Source: Streptomyces sp. NBC_01478 (GTDB lineage Bacteria; Actinomycetota; Actinomycetes; Streptomycetales; Streptomycetaceae). From it: a DNA stretch of 64,000 nucleotides. Numbering within the stretch: the first letter of the stretch is position 1; each line of letters begins with the position of its first letter. The position numbers and the translations under genes were made by a program. Positions 8,139 through 16,731 of the stretch are shown in pieces. The notes beneath the pieces were generated by a model. The model saw nothing but the letters and a program-made list of their open reading frames with translations, ran no database searches and was not told the DNA's origin. The stretch is taken from positions 372,001 through 436,000 of the forward strand of contig NZ_CP109444.1 of NCBI RefSeq assembly GCF_036227225.1, read 5' to 3'.

Positions 8139-9488
8139 CTACTGCCCGCTCTCGGAGTTGAGGCTGTCGATCTTCTTGCCGACCGTGGCCAGTCCGCTCG
8201 CGGCGTCCTTCGTCTTGCCCTGTTCGTAGTCGAGCAGGAACGCGCGCCAGGTGTCCATGTCCTCGACGCCGGCCGGGGTGACCGCCTTGTAGGAGGAGTG
8301 CGTGTTCTCGAATATGTCGACGAACGGCTTCCAGTGCGGGTCGTCGCGCTTGTCCCAGGCCTTGAGCGCGGCGAACGTGGTGGGGATGTTGTAGACCGTG
8401 TCGGCGAGGGTGTTCAGGAACGTGGTGTCGGTGGTGAGTTGCTGGAGTGCGAAGAACGCCTCCTGCTTGTGCTTCGAGCCTGCCGACAGATAGGCGACGG
8501 TGCCGAGGGTGCTGCCCGCGCCGTAGGTGCCGGACGATCCGTCGAGGACGGGCATCGGTACGACGCCGTAGTCGAAGTCCTTCTTCTCCGTGGCGATCTC
8601 ACCGACGTGCCACTCGCCGTCGTACTCCATGGCCGCGGCGCCGGTCAGCAGCGGGTTTCCCGCGTCGTCGGCGTGCGGCTGGTAACGGCCCACGAACTTC
8701 TGCACGTTCGCCGTGCCGTAGTAGTCGATCAGGTCCTGGTCCCAGGCCAGCAGTTGCCGCCACTTGGGGTCGGAGGCGAAGGTCGTCTTGCCGTCCTTGC
8801 CGTAGAACTCGGTGCCGCTGTGCGCGCCGACGAAGAGGTACCGGTTGACGTCGTAGTCGGAGCGGGGGACGAAGCCGTAGGTCTTGATGGAGCCGTCCGC
8901 GTTCTTGACGGTCAACTTCTTGGCGTCGGTGGTCAGTTCGGCGAGGGTCGTGGGTGGCTTGGTGATGCCGGCCGCGGCGAACATCTTCTTGTTGTAGTAG
9001 AGGGCGAACGCGTCGGTCAGCAGCGGCAGTGCGCACTGCTTGCTCTGGTAGCGCGTGTAGACGAGCGTCGCGGGCGGGAAGGTCTTGGCGGTGTCGATCT
9101 TCGCCGAGGACAGGTACGGACTCAGGTCGGTGACCGTGCCGTTGTAGCAGAACTTCGCCACGTTGTCGGGCGTGGAGCTGATGAACACGTCCGGCGGATC
9201 GCCCGCGGCGACGGCCTTGGCGTAGGCGGCGTCATCCTTGTTGGGCACGAACTTCACGGTCAGCCACGGGTACGTGGCGTGCAGCCGGCTGAGGGTGGCC
9301 TTGAACGCGGCCACTTCGTTGGGGAGGTGGTTGAACGTCCACACCGTGACGGTGGTGGCCTTGTGCGAGGCGCCCGGCGATATCGCAGAGTCGGGTTGTG
9401 ACGAGGTGGATCCGGTCGACGTACAGCCTGCCAGCAGCAGTACGCCGGCGGCCGTGACGGCCGTAGCCCCGGTGATAGCTTTGAACAC
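8139..9488 (-). CDS. sugar ABC transporter substrate-binding lipoprotein
   Basis: 449 residues from GTG 9488, preceded by a strong ribosome site (GAGGAAGGA); further upstream codons lack signal-peptide character. The N-terminus has a lipoprotein signal with lipobox LLAGC, giving lipidated Cys22. The mature protein is a family-1 extracellular binding protein: PPDVFISSTPDNVAKFCYNG, CALPLLTDAFALYYNKKMF and AAMEYDGEWHVGEI are typical hinge and pocket segments. It captures the ligand outside the membrane and delivers it to the two permeases encoded next. First gene of the transport operon; the ROK regulator gene lies 132 bases upstream in the same direction. The ligand is unknown; the GH4/kinase pair suggests a disaccharide such as a beta-glucoside or an amino-sugar dimer. 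Confidence 0.9.
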   Translation of the reverse strand: MFKAITGATAVTAAGVLLLAGCTSTGSTSSQPDSAISPGASHKATTVTVWTFNHLPNEVAAFKATLSRLHATYPWLTVKFVPNKDDAAYAKAVAAGDPPDVFISSTPDNVAKFCYNGTVTDLSPYLSSAKIDTAKTFPPATLVYTRYQSKQCALPLLTDAFALYYNKKMFAAAGITKPPTTLAELTTDAKKLTVKNADGSIKTYGFVPRSDYDVNRYLFVGAHSGTEFYGKDGKTTFASDPKWRQLLAWDQDLIDYYGTANVQKFVGRYQPHADDAGNPLLTGAAAMEYDGEWHVGEIATEKKDFDYGVVPMPVLDGSSGTYGAGSTLGTVAYLSAGSKHKQEAFFALQQLTTDTTFLNTLADTVYNIPTTFAALKAWDKRDDPHWKPFVDIFENTHSSYKAVTPAGVEDMDTWRAFLLDYEQGKTKDAASGLATVGKKIDSLNSESGQ

Positions 9489-9620
9489 TGATCGTCCTTC
9501 CTCGGAGATGGCATTCCCTGGGTGACGGATCGGTCGGTCGATCGGGCACGGCAATGCCCGGTGACGTGTGCGGCGGCGCTGTCCGGCAAGACGGCGTCGC
9601 CGCGGTGTTTCACACTGCGG

Positions 9621-10832
9621 TCAGGACAGAGACGACGGTGACTCTGTCTGCGGGACGGGAGTGGTGGCGGCGGCGAAGGCGGCCTCGCGGGCCAGCTCCG
9701 CCGACATGGTGGTCGCTCCGGTGAGCACGGCGTCCTGGCCGAGGCTCGACGCGACGACAGGCGGCCGGAACGTACTGAAGTCGGCCAGGTGACGGGCGAC
9801 CGGTTCGAGCAGCAGGTCGCCGTTGGCGCCGATGGCGCCGCCCAGCACGATGAGTGCCGGGTCGATGAGGGGTACGACGCAGGCCACCACGTAGGCGACG
9901 CTGCGGGCCGTGTCGTCCACGATCTCCAGCGCGCCCGGGTCCCCGGTGCGGGCGAGTTCGAAGACGGTGCGCGGACTGCCGTCGCCCGGCAGTCCGAGGC
10001 GCTGCGCCCGGTCGCTGATGTAACGGGCGCCCAGATGTTCCTGGACGAGGTCCCGGCGCTGTCCGACCGGGGCGACCATACGGTCGCTGGGCAGGTAGCC
10101 GGCCTCTCCTGCGACTCCGGTGGCGCCGCGCCGGACCCGGCCGTCGACAACCAGACCGAGGCCGAGTCCGACGCCCAGGCTGACGAGGACGAAGTCGTCG
10201 GTGTCGGTACCGAGGCCGTGGGTGCTCTCGGCCAGCGCCGCGAGATTCACGTCGTTCTCCAGGACCAACGACACCGGGATCGCCCGGCCGAGCGCGGCGC
10301 CGAACCCCTGCCCGGAGTCGGGCAGTCCGGCGGCGTACGACAGGTGTCGTCCGTCGGGGCCGACGGCGGCCGGCAGTCCCGCCACGACCTGGGTGATGTC
10401 CGCCAGCGGCCGGTCCACCTGCCCGGCCAGGTCGACGCACATGTCCAGGATCTGCGCGACAAGCGCGTCCGCACCCTGATGCCCCCGCTGTTCGGACTCG
10501 GCGCGCCCGCGCACCCGGCCGGTGACATCGGCGACCGCGGCACGGATCTTGCGGTGACCGACGTCCACGCCGATCGCGAAAGCGCAGTCGGCGTTGACCC
10601 GGTACTGGGCCGGTGCCGGGCCCTTGCGGCCGGTCGCCGGGCCGACCTCGGTGATGACTCCGCGCTCCAGCAGCAGCGCGACGGCGGCGGCGACGGTGGG
10701 CCGGGAGAGGGTGATCCGCCCGGCCAGGTCGGTGGTCGTGACCGGGCCCGCCTCGTCGATCGCCTCCAGCACGGCACGGCCGTTGAGCGAGCGCAGCAAC
10801 TGCTGCGGGCCTGCTGGATAACGGCGGGTCAC
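9621..10832 (-). CDS. ROK-family transcriptional regulator
   Basis: 403 residues from GTG 10832. An N-terminal winged helix-turn-helix (about 8-65, with TTTDLAGRITLSRPTVAAAV) is followed by the ROK sugar-binding domain: VDVGHRKIRAAVADVTG, VLENDVNLAALAES, GVGLGLGLVVDGRVRRGATG and VVLGGAIGANGDLLLEPV. The CxCGxxGC zinc motif of ROK kinases is absent, since after GEAGYLPSDRMVAP no cysteine cluster follows, so this is a regulator rather than a kinase. It is probably the local repressor of the sugar operon, released by the imported sugar or its phosphate. The AT-richer segment 10862-10892 just upstream, containing GGAAAGAAAGTTGC, is a plausible operator and promoter. Confidence 0.9.
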   Translation of the reverse strand: MTRRYPAGPQQLLRSLNGRAVLEAIDEAGPVTTTDLAGRITLSRPTVAAAVALLLERGVITEVGPATGRKGPAPAQYRVNADCAFAIGVDVGHRKIRAAVADVTGRVRGRAESEQRGHQGADALVAQILDMCVDLAGQVDRPLADITQVVAGLPAAVGPDGRHLSYAAGLPDSGQGFGAALGRAIPVSLVLENDVNLAALAESTHGLGTDTDDFVLVSLGVGLGLGLVVDGRVRRGATGVAGEAGYLPSDRMVAPVGQRRDLVQEHLGARYISDRAQRLGLPGDGSPRTVFELARTGDPGALEIVDDTARSVAYVVACVVPLIDPALIVLGGAIGANGDLLLEPVARHLADFSTFRPPVVASSLGQDAVLTGATTMSAELAREAAFAAATTPVPQTESPSSLS

Positions 10833-10855
10833 CGGGGCCTCGTCTCGACATTCGA

Positions 10856-10895
10856 GCCTGTAGGAAAGAAAGTTGCTTATTTATACGCGGACCCA
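10856..10895 (-). promoter_or_regulatory. candidate promoter/operator of the ROK-ABC-GH4 operon
   Basis: This short AT-rich block (TAGGAAAGAAAGTTGCTTAT) stands out from the GC-rich surroundings directly upstream of the ROK regulator gene. GGAAAG..CTTTC-like half sites are common for actinobacterial ROK operators, but symmetry here is weak. Inferred from position and composition only. Confidence 0.35.
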
Positions 10896-11067
10896 TGGCC
10901 GGAATCAACCCTTCGACCGCACCACGCCACCCAGACCCTGCGCGAGCCTCCTGCACCGGGGAGTGAGCCCCTGCCGATCCGGCTCACGTTCCCTGCCACC
11001 CCCGGTCGGCCCGGCCCGACTGGCGATCGGTGCGGCATCGCGGGTCAGCGGGCGCGAGGAAGGGGCT

Positions 11068-11620
11068 CGACCGGTTCGGGGAGGTCGGCGACAGCGAGTC
11101 GAAGCCGTTCTGGACGAAGTTCCTGCGCTCCTTACGGGCCCGCGGCCTGAACAACGTCCAACTGGTCATCTCCGACAGCCACAGCGACCTGGCGGCCACC
11201 ATCCGCACCATCTTCGCGCAGACCACCGGCGAGGCCGTCCGCACCTGACTGAACGTGGTGGCCGACATGCTCGGACGGCAGTTCCCCCAGGTCAAGCCCA
11301 TGCTGCTGAACGCCGCGACGGACATCACCGCGTTCGCGGACTTCCCACCGGTCCGCTGGAAGAAGATCTGGTCCACCAACCCGCTGGAACGCCTGAACCG
11401 GGAGACCAAACGGCGGGCTGACGTCGTCCACGTCTTCCCCAATCCCGCCGCCCTCGACCGGCTCGCCGCCGCGGCGCCGCCCGAACTCCACGACGAATGG
11501 CAGGTCTTCGACCGCCGCTATCTCTCCGAAGCCTCCATGGCCGAACTCCTCACAACGCAGCCGACCGCGGACGATCACCGGTTTCCGCCACAGCAGAAAC
11601 CGAATCAGCTGGACCAGTGA
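11068..11620 (+). mobile_element. IS256-family transposase remnant
   Basis: The frame from about 11068 reads SKPFWTKFLRSLRARGLNNV, then VQLVISDSHSDL, the catalytic-domain segment of Mutator/IS256 transposases. It jumps directly to TIRTIFAQTTGEAVRT, so the intervening 40-50 residues are deleted. A TGA at 11246-11248 interrupts it, after which LLNAATDITAFADFPPVRW and KIWSTNPLERLNRETKRRAD (the characteristic IS256 C-terminal motif) and VVHVFPNPAALDRL follow to a stop at 11620. The N-terminal half is missing and no flanking inverted repeats are obvious, so it is an immobile relic. It separates the ROK/ABC operon from the rhamnosidase gene. Confidence 0.82.
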
Positions 11621-11880
11621 CTACACCACTCGACGGAACATCAGCGTGACGGAGAAGACGTGAGCAGGATCCGATTCCTTGCAGCCCCTGACACCGAGGG
11701 TTCTCGAGGCTTGCGGCACACCAGCGATCGCCGTCGAGCGCCGGCCTGTCGCAGAGGTCGCCGGTACGACATCCCCGGCCCTCCCGGCGGACACCGGCCC
11801 GCACCCGTCCGGCGCCCGGTCCGGCCCGCCATCTCGTCCAGGAGTGAATCGCTTCCGAACTCGTCCCGCTTCTCGGTGCC
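11621..11880. other. intergenic stretch, no gene recognised
   Basis: This region lies between the IS256 relic and the operator region of the rhamnosidase gene. Short frames occur on both strands without recognisable motifs. Confidence 0.5.
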
Positions 11881-11961
11881 TTGAATCGTTGTCGTTCCTA
11901 TTGACCTCAGTTCGAAGGGCAAATTAAAGTTCCCGCACCTACATTGATTGAAACGATTCAA
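11881..11961 (+). promoter_or_regulatory. paired LacI-type operator candidates before the rhamnosidase gene
   Basis: TTGAAACGATTCAA at 11948-11961 is a near-palindrome centred on CG (12 of 14 symmetric), the form recognised by LacI-family repressors. Its reverse complement begins TTGAATCGTT, and exactly that decamer occurs at 11881-11890, so two sites face each other about 60 bases apart. The downstream site lies 34 bases before the ATG at 11996. This would suit repression by a rhamnose-responsive LacI regulator encoded elsewhere. The AT-rich stretch AAATTAAAG in between may contribute to the promoter. Confidence 0.55.
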
Positions 11962-11995
11962 CACTCGCTCACCCGTGACAAGTTGGGGCTGAACC

Positions 11996-14900
11996 ATGCA
12001 CGAAACCCACCCGCAGCGTGGCGGTGCGACGCGTCGGTCGGTACTGGCGGCCGGTCTGACGACGGGCGTTCTCACGGCACTCGGTCCGGCGGCGAGCGCC
12101 GCGTCCTCCGGGACATCTGGCTCCACCGCAGCCGCGCCTACGGCGAGTTGGTTCGCCCAACCGGCCAAGGAGGTCCGGCCCAGGTTCCGTTGGTGGTGGC
12201 CGGACGGCCTTGTGGACCCGGTGGAGATCGCGCGGGAGATCGACCAGATGGCCGACGCGGGATTCGGCGGCGCCGAGATCGCGGCCGTGCACCACAGCAT
12301 CACCGACACCTCGGTGCTGGACACCGCCCACCACGGGTGGGGAAGCGCAGCCTGGCGCGACGGTGTGAAGGCCGCGCTGCGGCAGGCGGCGCGCCGCGGG
12401 CTGACCATCGACCTCACCCTCGGCCCGAGCTGGCCCGTCGCCGTGCCCGGAGTCACTCCCGACGACGACGCCGCGGTGAAGGAACTCGCCTACGGCAAAG
12501 CCACGTTGACCGGCGGTGCGGCCTACGACGGTCCGGTGCCGGCCTCCGTCCACCCGGCCGCCTCCGGTGCCACCGTGCAGAAGCTCCTCGCCGTACAGGC
12601 CGCCCGCGTCAACACCGCCTACTCCAGCGGCAAGGCGACCGGCCTGGACGCCGACAGCGTCACCGACCTGACCGGCCAGGTGTCGGGCGGCAATCTGAGC
12701 TGGACCCCGCCCGACTCGGCGACCTGGGTGATCCTGTCGTACTGGCAACGGGGTTCGGGGCAGCAGCCCGAGGCAGGGCCGCACTCCTCCCCCGCCGCGT
12801 ATGTCGTCGACCACTTCAGCGCGGCGGGGACCTCGGCCGTCACCCGCTACTGGGATTCCACGATCCTGGACTCCACGCTCCGTCAACTCCTCGGATCGGC
12901 GGGCGGCACATTCTTCGAGGACTCCGTCGAGTTGGAGACCAAGGGGCTGCAGTGGACGCCCGGCCTGCCCGCGGCCTTCCGCGAGCACACCGGACGCGAC
13001 CTGCTGCCGCATCTGCCGGCCGTCGTCCTCGACAACGGCAACCAGATCTTCGCCTTCGAGGCGCGGCTCACCCAGGAGATCCGGCACGACTTCTGGGAGA
13101 CCGTCTCCGGCCTGTTCAACAAGCACCACCTCGGGGCGCTCAAGTCCTGGGCGCACGGACACGGCATGAAGATGCGGTCCCAGCCGTACGGTCTCCAGAC
13201 CGACGCCATCGCCTCGGCGGCCGTTCTCGACGTCCCCGAGGGCGAGTCGCTCGGCTTCAAGAACCTCGACGACTACCGCTGCCTGGCGGGCGGGCGTGAC
13301 ATGGCCGGTCGCCGCATCCTGTCCTGCGAGGCGGGCGCGTACGCGGGCGGCGCCTACAACACCACGTGGGACAAGTTCCTGCGCACCATGGGCGGGGCGT
13401 ACGCGGCGGGCGTCAACCAGACCGTGATGCACGGCTTCTCCTACGCCACCGCACCGGGCGTCAGCTGGCCCGGCTTCGCCGCGTTCAGCCCCTACAGCGG
13501 GGCCCCGGGATACGGCGAGTCGTGGGGGCCTCGGCAGCCGACCTGGCGCCATGTGCCCGACATCGCCGCCTACCTCGGCCGCGTCCACGAGGTGCTCCAG
13601 TCGGGCACCGCCCGCGCGGACATCGCCGTCTTCCGGCAGACCGGCTACACGGCGACCGGCATCGGGGCCTCCTGGCTGACCTCGACGGGCATCCCCCTCG
13701 GCTGGACCCACCAGTTCCTGAGCGGACCACTGCTCGACCTGCCCACCGCCAAGGTCTCCGGCAAACGCCTCGCACCCGACGGACCCGCCTACAAGGCCCT
13801 GTTCCTCGAAGGCGACTTCTTCTACGGCTCCAACCCGACGTTGGCCGTCGCGGACGCCGGCAAACTCCTGAGGTTCGCGCGTGCCGGCCTGCCCATCGTG
13901 CTCCTCGGCGCCTTCGACCAGGCGCTCACCCCGGGTCTCCCCGACGACGGGGAACAAGCCGAACTCCGGTCTCTCACAGCCCAGTTGCTCGTCCTGCCGA
14001 ATGTCCGCCGGATCACCGACAAGACCCTGGTCGGTGCGGCGTTCGCGGAACTCGGCGTGTCCTCCGACGCCGTCTACTCCGTGTCGTCGACCCTGCTGAA
14101 CGCCCACCGGGTCACCCACGACGCCGACTTCTACTACCTGTGCAACGGCAAACACGCCGAGACCGTCAAGCCGGCCGTCGCCCTCATCGACCACGACGTC
14201 ACGCTGCGCGCCACCCGCCGCAAGGGCTCTGGCGCGGTCCCGTACCTGCTGGACCCATGGAGCGGGCGGGTCACCCGGCTCGCCCAATACACCCAGGACG
14301 GCGACGCGTTCACCTTCCGCGTCACGCTCCAGCCGGGCGAGAGCCTCGTCGTCGCGCTGGGCGGCCCGGGACTGTTCGGGGACCGCAGCGGCAACCGTCC
14401 GCACGCAGTCGCCACCGACGCGGACAGTGTGCTCTTCGCGGACGGATCACTGACCGTACGCGCCTTTGCGGCCGGGACCCGCACCACCACCCTGTCGAGC
14501 GGCCGCAAGGTCACCACGAAGATCCCTGAGGTGCCGGCGGCCGTCACCCTCGACCAGTGGACGCTCTCCGTCGACGACTGGCAGCCCGGCGCCAACGCGA
14601 CCACCACCACGATCGTCACGCACACCCTCGTCCTCGACGCCCTGCTGCCCTGGTCGCAGATCCCCGAACTGGCCGACGTGGGCGGCATCGGCCGCTACCG
14701 GACGACGGTCACGCTGCCGAACACCTGGACCTCCGGCACGGGAGCCCTGTTGCGGCTGGGCAGTGTCAGCGACACCTGCCGGGTCACCGTCAACGGGACA
14801 CCGCTCGACCCCGTCGACCGGCTCAACCCCGTGGTGGACCTCGGCAAACATCTGCGCCGCGGCGCCAACACCATCGAAATCGAGGTGGCCACCCCGCTGT

Positions 14901-15013
14901 TCAACCGGCTGCGGATCAGCAACCCCACAGTGTTCGGCACGTCCGCGAGGCAGAACTACGGTCTGGTCGGACCGGTCCACCTCACGCCGTACGTGCAGCA
15001 GACGGTGGCCTGA
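11996..15013 (+). CDS. secreted GH106 alpha-L-rhamnosidase
   Basis: 1005 residues. A Tat signal (TRRSVLAAGLTTGVLTALG, twin Arg at 13-14) directs export of the folded enzyme. The mature part opens with RFRWWWPDGLVDPVEIAREI and MADAGFGGAEIAAVHH, then LTIDLTLGPSWPVAVPGV, TFFEDSVELETKGLQWTPGL and AAYLGRVHEVLQSGTARADI, which is the GH106 (Glyco_hydro_106) rhamnosidase pattern. The last 150 or so residues (ALLRLGSVSDTCRVTVNG, GANTIEIEVATPLFNRL) look like a galactose-binding beta-sandwich. It would hydrolyse terminal rhamnose from plant pectin (RG-I/RG-II) or glycosides outside the cell. It stands alone, behind LacI-type operators and before a strong terminator. Exact linkage specificity cannot be read. 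Confidence 0.88.
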   Translation: MHETHPQRGGATRRSVLAAGLTTGVLTALGPAASAASSGTSGSTAAAPTASWFAQPAKEVRPRFRWWWPDGLVDPVEIAREIDQMADAGFGGAEIAAVHHSITDTSVLDTAHHGWGSAAWRDGVKAALRQAARRGLTIDLTLGPSWPVAVPGVTPDDDAAVKELAYGKATLTGGAAYDGPVPASVHPAASGATVQKLLAVQAARVNTAYSSGKATGLDADSVTDLTGQVSGGNLSWTPPDSATWVILSYWQRGSGQQPEAGPHSSPAAYVVDHFSAAGTSAVTRYWDSTILDSTLRQLLGSAGGTFFEDSVELETKGLQWTPGLPAAFREHTGRDLLPHLPAVVLDNGNQIFAFEARLTQEIRHDFWETVSGLFNKHHLGALKSWAHGHGMKMRSQPYGLQTDAIASAAVLDVPEGESLGFKNLDDYRCLAGGRDMAGRRILSCEAGAYAGGAYNTTWDKFLRTMGGAYAAGVNQTVMHGFSYATAPGVSWPGFAAFSPYSGAPGYGESWGPRQPTWRHVPDIAAYLGRVHEVLQSGTARADIAVFRQTGYTATGIGASWLTSTGIPLGWTHQFLSGPLLDLPTAKVSGKRLAPDGPAYKALFLEGDFFYGSNPTLAVADAGKLLRFARAGLPIVLLGAFDQALTPGLPDDGEQAELRSLTAQLLVLPNVRRITDKTLVGAAFAELGVSSDAVYSVSSTLLNAHRVTHDADFYYLCNGKHAETVKPAVALIDHDVTLRATRRKGSGAVPYLLDPWSGRVTRLAQYTQDGDAFTFRVTLQPGESLVVALGGPGLFGDRSGNRPHAVATDADSVLFADGSLTVRAFAAGTRTTTLSSGRKVTTKIPEVPAAVTLDQWTLSVDDWQPGANATTTTIVTHTLVLDALLPWSQIPELADVGGIGRYRTTVTLPNTWTSGTGALLRLGSVSDTCRVTVNGTPLDPVDRLNPVVDLGKHLRRGANTIEIEVATPLFNRLRISNPTVFGTSARQNYGLVGPVHLTPYVQQTVA

Positions 15014-15060
15014 ACCCCGGCACCACCCCGGGGTGACCCGGTGCGGGCGCCATCGTCAGC

Positions 15061-15104
15061 ACGGATCCCGGCAACCGTAGACGTAGACGGCTGCCGGGAT
15101 CCGT
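15061..15104 (+). terminator. strong stem-loop terminator after the rhamnosidase gene
   Basis: ACGGATCCCGGCA (15061-15073) pairs perfectly with TGCCGGGATCCGT (15092-15104). The loop contains a further CCGT/ACGG pairing, so the stem can extend. It starts 47 bases after the stop codon. No long U-tract follows, which is usual for Streptomyces terminators. Confidence 0.75.
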
Positions 15105-15310
15105 AGCACTGTTCGTAGACCCTCCTTGGGTTTCACGGCCGCCTTGCTCCTCTCCTCGGTCGCCCTCAGGTCCCCTCAGGTCCTCTCCGGTGGCCCCTGC
15201 CCCTGTCGCCAAGAACTCCTGGCGCGACAACCGACCAGGACCAGTTCGCGACTCGTGCATGATGATCGGGAACGTTCGGGGTTTGGAGGACTCGTGGATG
15301 AGGGCGAGGG

Positions 15311-15528
15311 GTGAGCCTGATCTGCCTGATCGACCCGGACAGCAGTGTCCGGGTCCGCGTTCTGCGGACAGGCACAGGCCTGGGGACACGCTGTACAACA
15401 ACTACCCCGATGCCGAACTCGTCATCACGAGCGCCTTCGCCGGCGGGCGCCTTGGCCTGTGCCTGTCGCCAGAAGCCATGGACGACTGGTCAACGACCCT
15501 GGACAAGCTCTCCGACGGAGAGGGCACG
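15311..15528 (+). pseudogene. DUF5959-like protein, 5' remnant cut by an IS element
   Basis: Frame 1 gives SLICLIDPDSSVRVRVL from about 15311. After an indel near 15385 another frame gives NYPDAELVITSAFAGGRLGL and SPEAMDDWSTTLDKLSDGEG. Together they resemble the N-terminal half of a small Streptomyces protein family of unknown function (DUF5959, from recall). The sequence stops near 15528, where reverse-strand IS5-family transposase coding begins, so the rest was lost to the insertion or a later deletion. Function unknown. Confidence 0.42.
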
Positions 15529-16275
15529 GTCGAATGCCGGTGGCCGACCGCCGCGGTTGTGCCGGTGTCGCTGCTGGTCCGCTTTCTCCGGGAGGGTGCA
15601 GGCGATGCCGCGTTTGCGCAGGTAGGCGCGGAATCCTCGGGAGCTGTAGGCCTTGTCGGCGATGACCTGGGCTGGTTTGGAGCGGGGACGTCCACGTCCG
15701 GTTCGCAGGACCCGGATCCGTTCCAGGAGGGGACGTGCGCAGATGCTGTCGTGGCGTTGGCCGGGCGTCAGCAGGAGCGCGAGCGGGCGACCCCTGCCGT
15801 CGCAGGCGAGATGGATTCTGGTGGTCAGGCCTCCTCGGGATCGGCCGAGGGCGTGATCGTCTGGTTCGTCCGGCCGGTGGGTCCCCCTTTTCGGCCGGTG
15901 GCGGCGGCGTGCCGGCGGGCGCGGACGATGGCGGAGTCGGTCTGGACGGGCCAGTCGATGTCGCCGGCCGCGTCCGCATGGGCCCGGATCTGCTGGAGGG
16001 CCCGGGTGAACACGCCGTCCGGCGCATAGCGGCGGAAGCGGGTGTAGACCGTCTGCCATGAGCCGTGGCGATCTGGCAGGTCACGCCAGGAGATCCCGGT
16101 CCGGATCTTGTAGACCATCCCGCTGACGCCCCGCCGATCCTCCACACACGGTCGGCCCGTCGCGGCCCGCAGAGTGAGTGCAGCGAGTAACTCCCAATCC
16201 TGATAGGTCAGTTCATGGCGACCTATCACCCCACCATGATCCACCATCCGGTGATCTTCGAAGACGCACCCTAGG
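15528..16275 (-). mobile_element. IS5-family element, copy 1, truncated at its 3' end
   Basis: Transposase orfA runs from ATG 16247 to a stop at 15825 (WELLAALTLRAATGRPCVED, YKIRTGISWRDLPDRHGSWQ, DWPVQTDSAIVRARRHAAAT). OrfB continues in the next frame (LGRSRGGLTTRIHLACDGRG, VIADKAYSSRGFRAYLRKRG) to about 15530, ending at GGRPPAFD, so the last 50 or so residues with the final catalytic Glu region are missing. The minus-strand run AAAAGGGGG (15891 to 15883) lies in the A/B overlap and is a plausible programmed-frameshift site. The right end, with CTAGGGTGCGTCTTCGAAGA near 16275-16255, matches copy 2 at 23.7 kb. It sits 60-80 bases upstream of the EACC1-like gene, so the native promoter of that operon may be displaced. 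Confidence 0.85.
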
Positions 16276-16334
16276 ACCTTCCGCGCACTTTGCACCCTCC
16301 CCCATAGCCAACAGTGGTGCCATGATGGTGAGTT

Positions 16335-16727
16335 ATGGCTGAGGGGGATGGAGTGGCCGACCAGGACAGTGACCGGGAGCGCGACCGGGAGATCCGCATC
16401 CGGCTGGACAGAACCGCCGGTGAGCGGGATGTCGGCGCATTGATGGCGTGGCTGGCACGGGAGGAGCCGCTCGAAGAGCTGCTGCGCGCGAACCGGTTGC
16501 GGATCGACGAGGGGCAGTCGAGCGAGCCGGGACCCGGTGCGCCGATGGGGGTCGGGGCGGAGATCGTCGTGGTGCTGGTCGGCGCCGCCGCCGGACCCGT
16601 CTTCAGCCAGTTGGTGCAGGACATCAGGCGGGGCGTCGACGCCTGGCGCACCAACCGGCGCGACGTCGAGCACGGGCCGTCGCCCGAGGCCGACGTACGT
16701 GTGGCGAACCCCGACGACGACGGGTAG
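16335..16727 (+). CDS. EACC1-like effector-associated small protein
   Basis: 130 residues from ATG 16335; GTG 16353 is at least as likely a start, because GAGGGGGA lies just before it with good spacing. The charged N-terminus is followed by IRIRLDRTAGERDVGALMAW and LAREEPLEELLRANRLRI, then a hydrophobic stretch GVGAEIVVVLVGAAAGPVFS and QLVQDIRRGVDAWRTNRRDV. This layout (split WLxxEpxL, small hydrophobic segment, RR-type strand end) resembles the EACC1 family, described from comparative genomics as a constant component encoded beside caspase-like and other effectors in actinobacterial conflict systems. Four bases separate its stop from the caspase gene, so it is the first gene of that operon. 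Biochemical role unknown; it may hold or recruit the effector at the membrane. Confidence 0.68.
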   Translation: MAEGDGVADQDSDRERDREIRIRLDRTAGERDVGALMAWLAREEPLEELLRANRLRIDEGQSSEPGPGAPMGVGAEIVVVLVGAAAGPVFSQLVQDIRRGVDAWRTNRRDVEHGPSPEADVRVANPDDDG

Positions 16728-16731
16728 CCCC

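Noticed and set aside
11969..14404. 811-codon reverse frame opposite the rhamnosidase gene
   Set aside because: It mirrors the GH106 codon bias and has no domain; typical of GC-rich antisense shadows.
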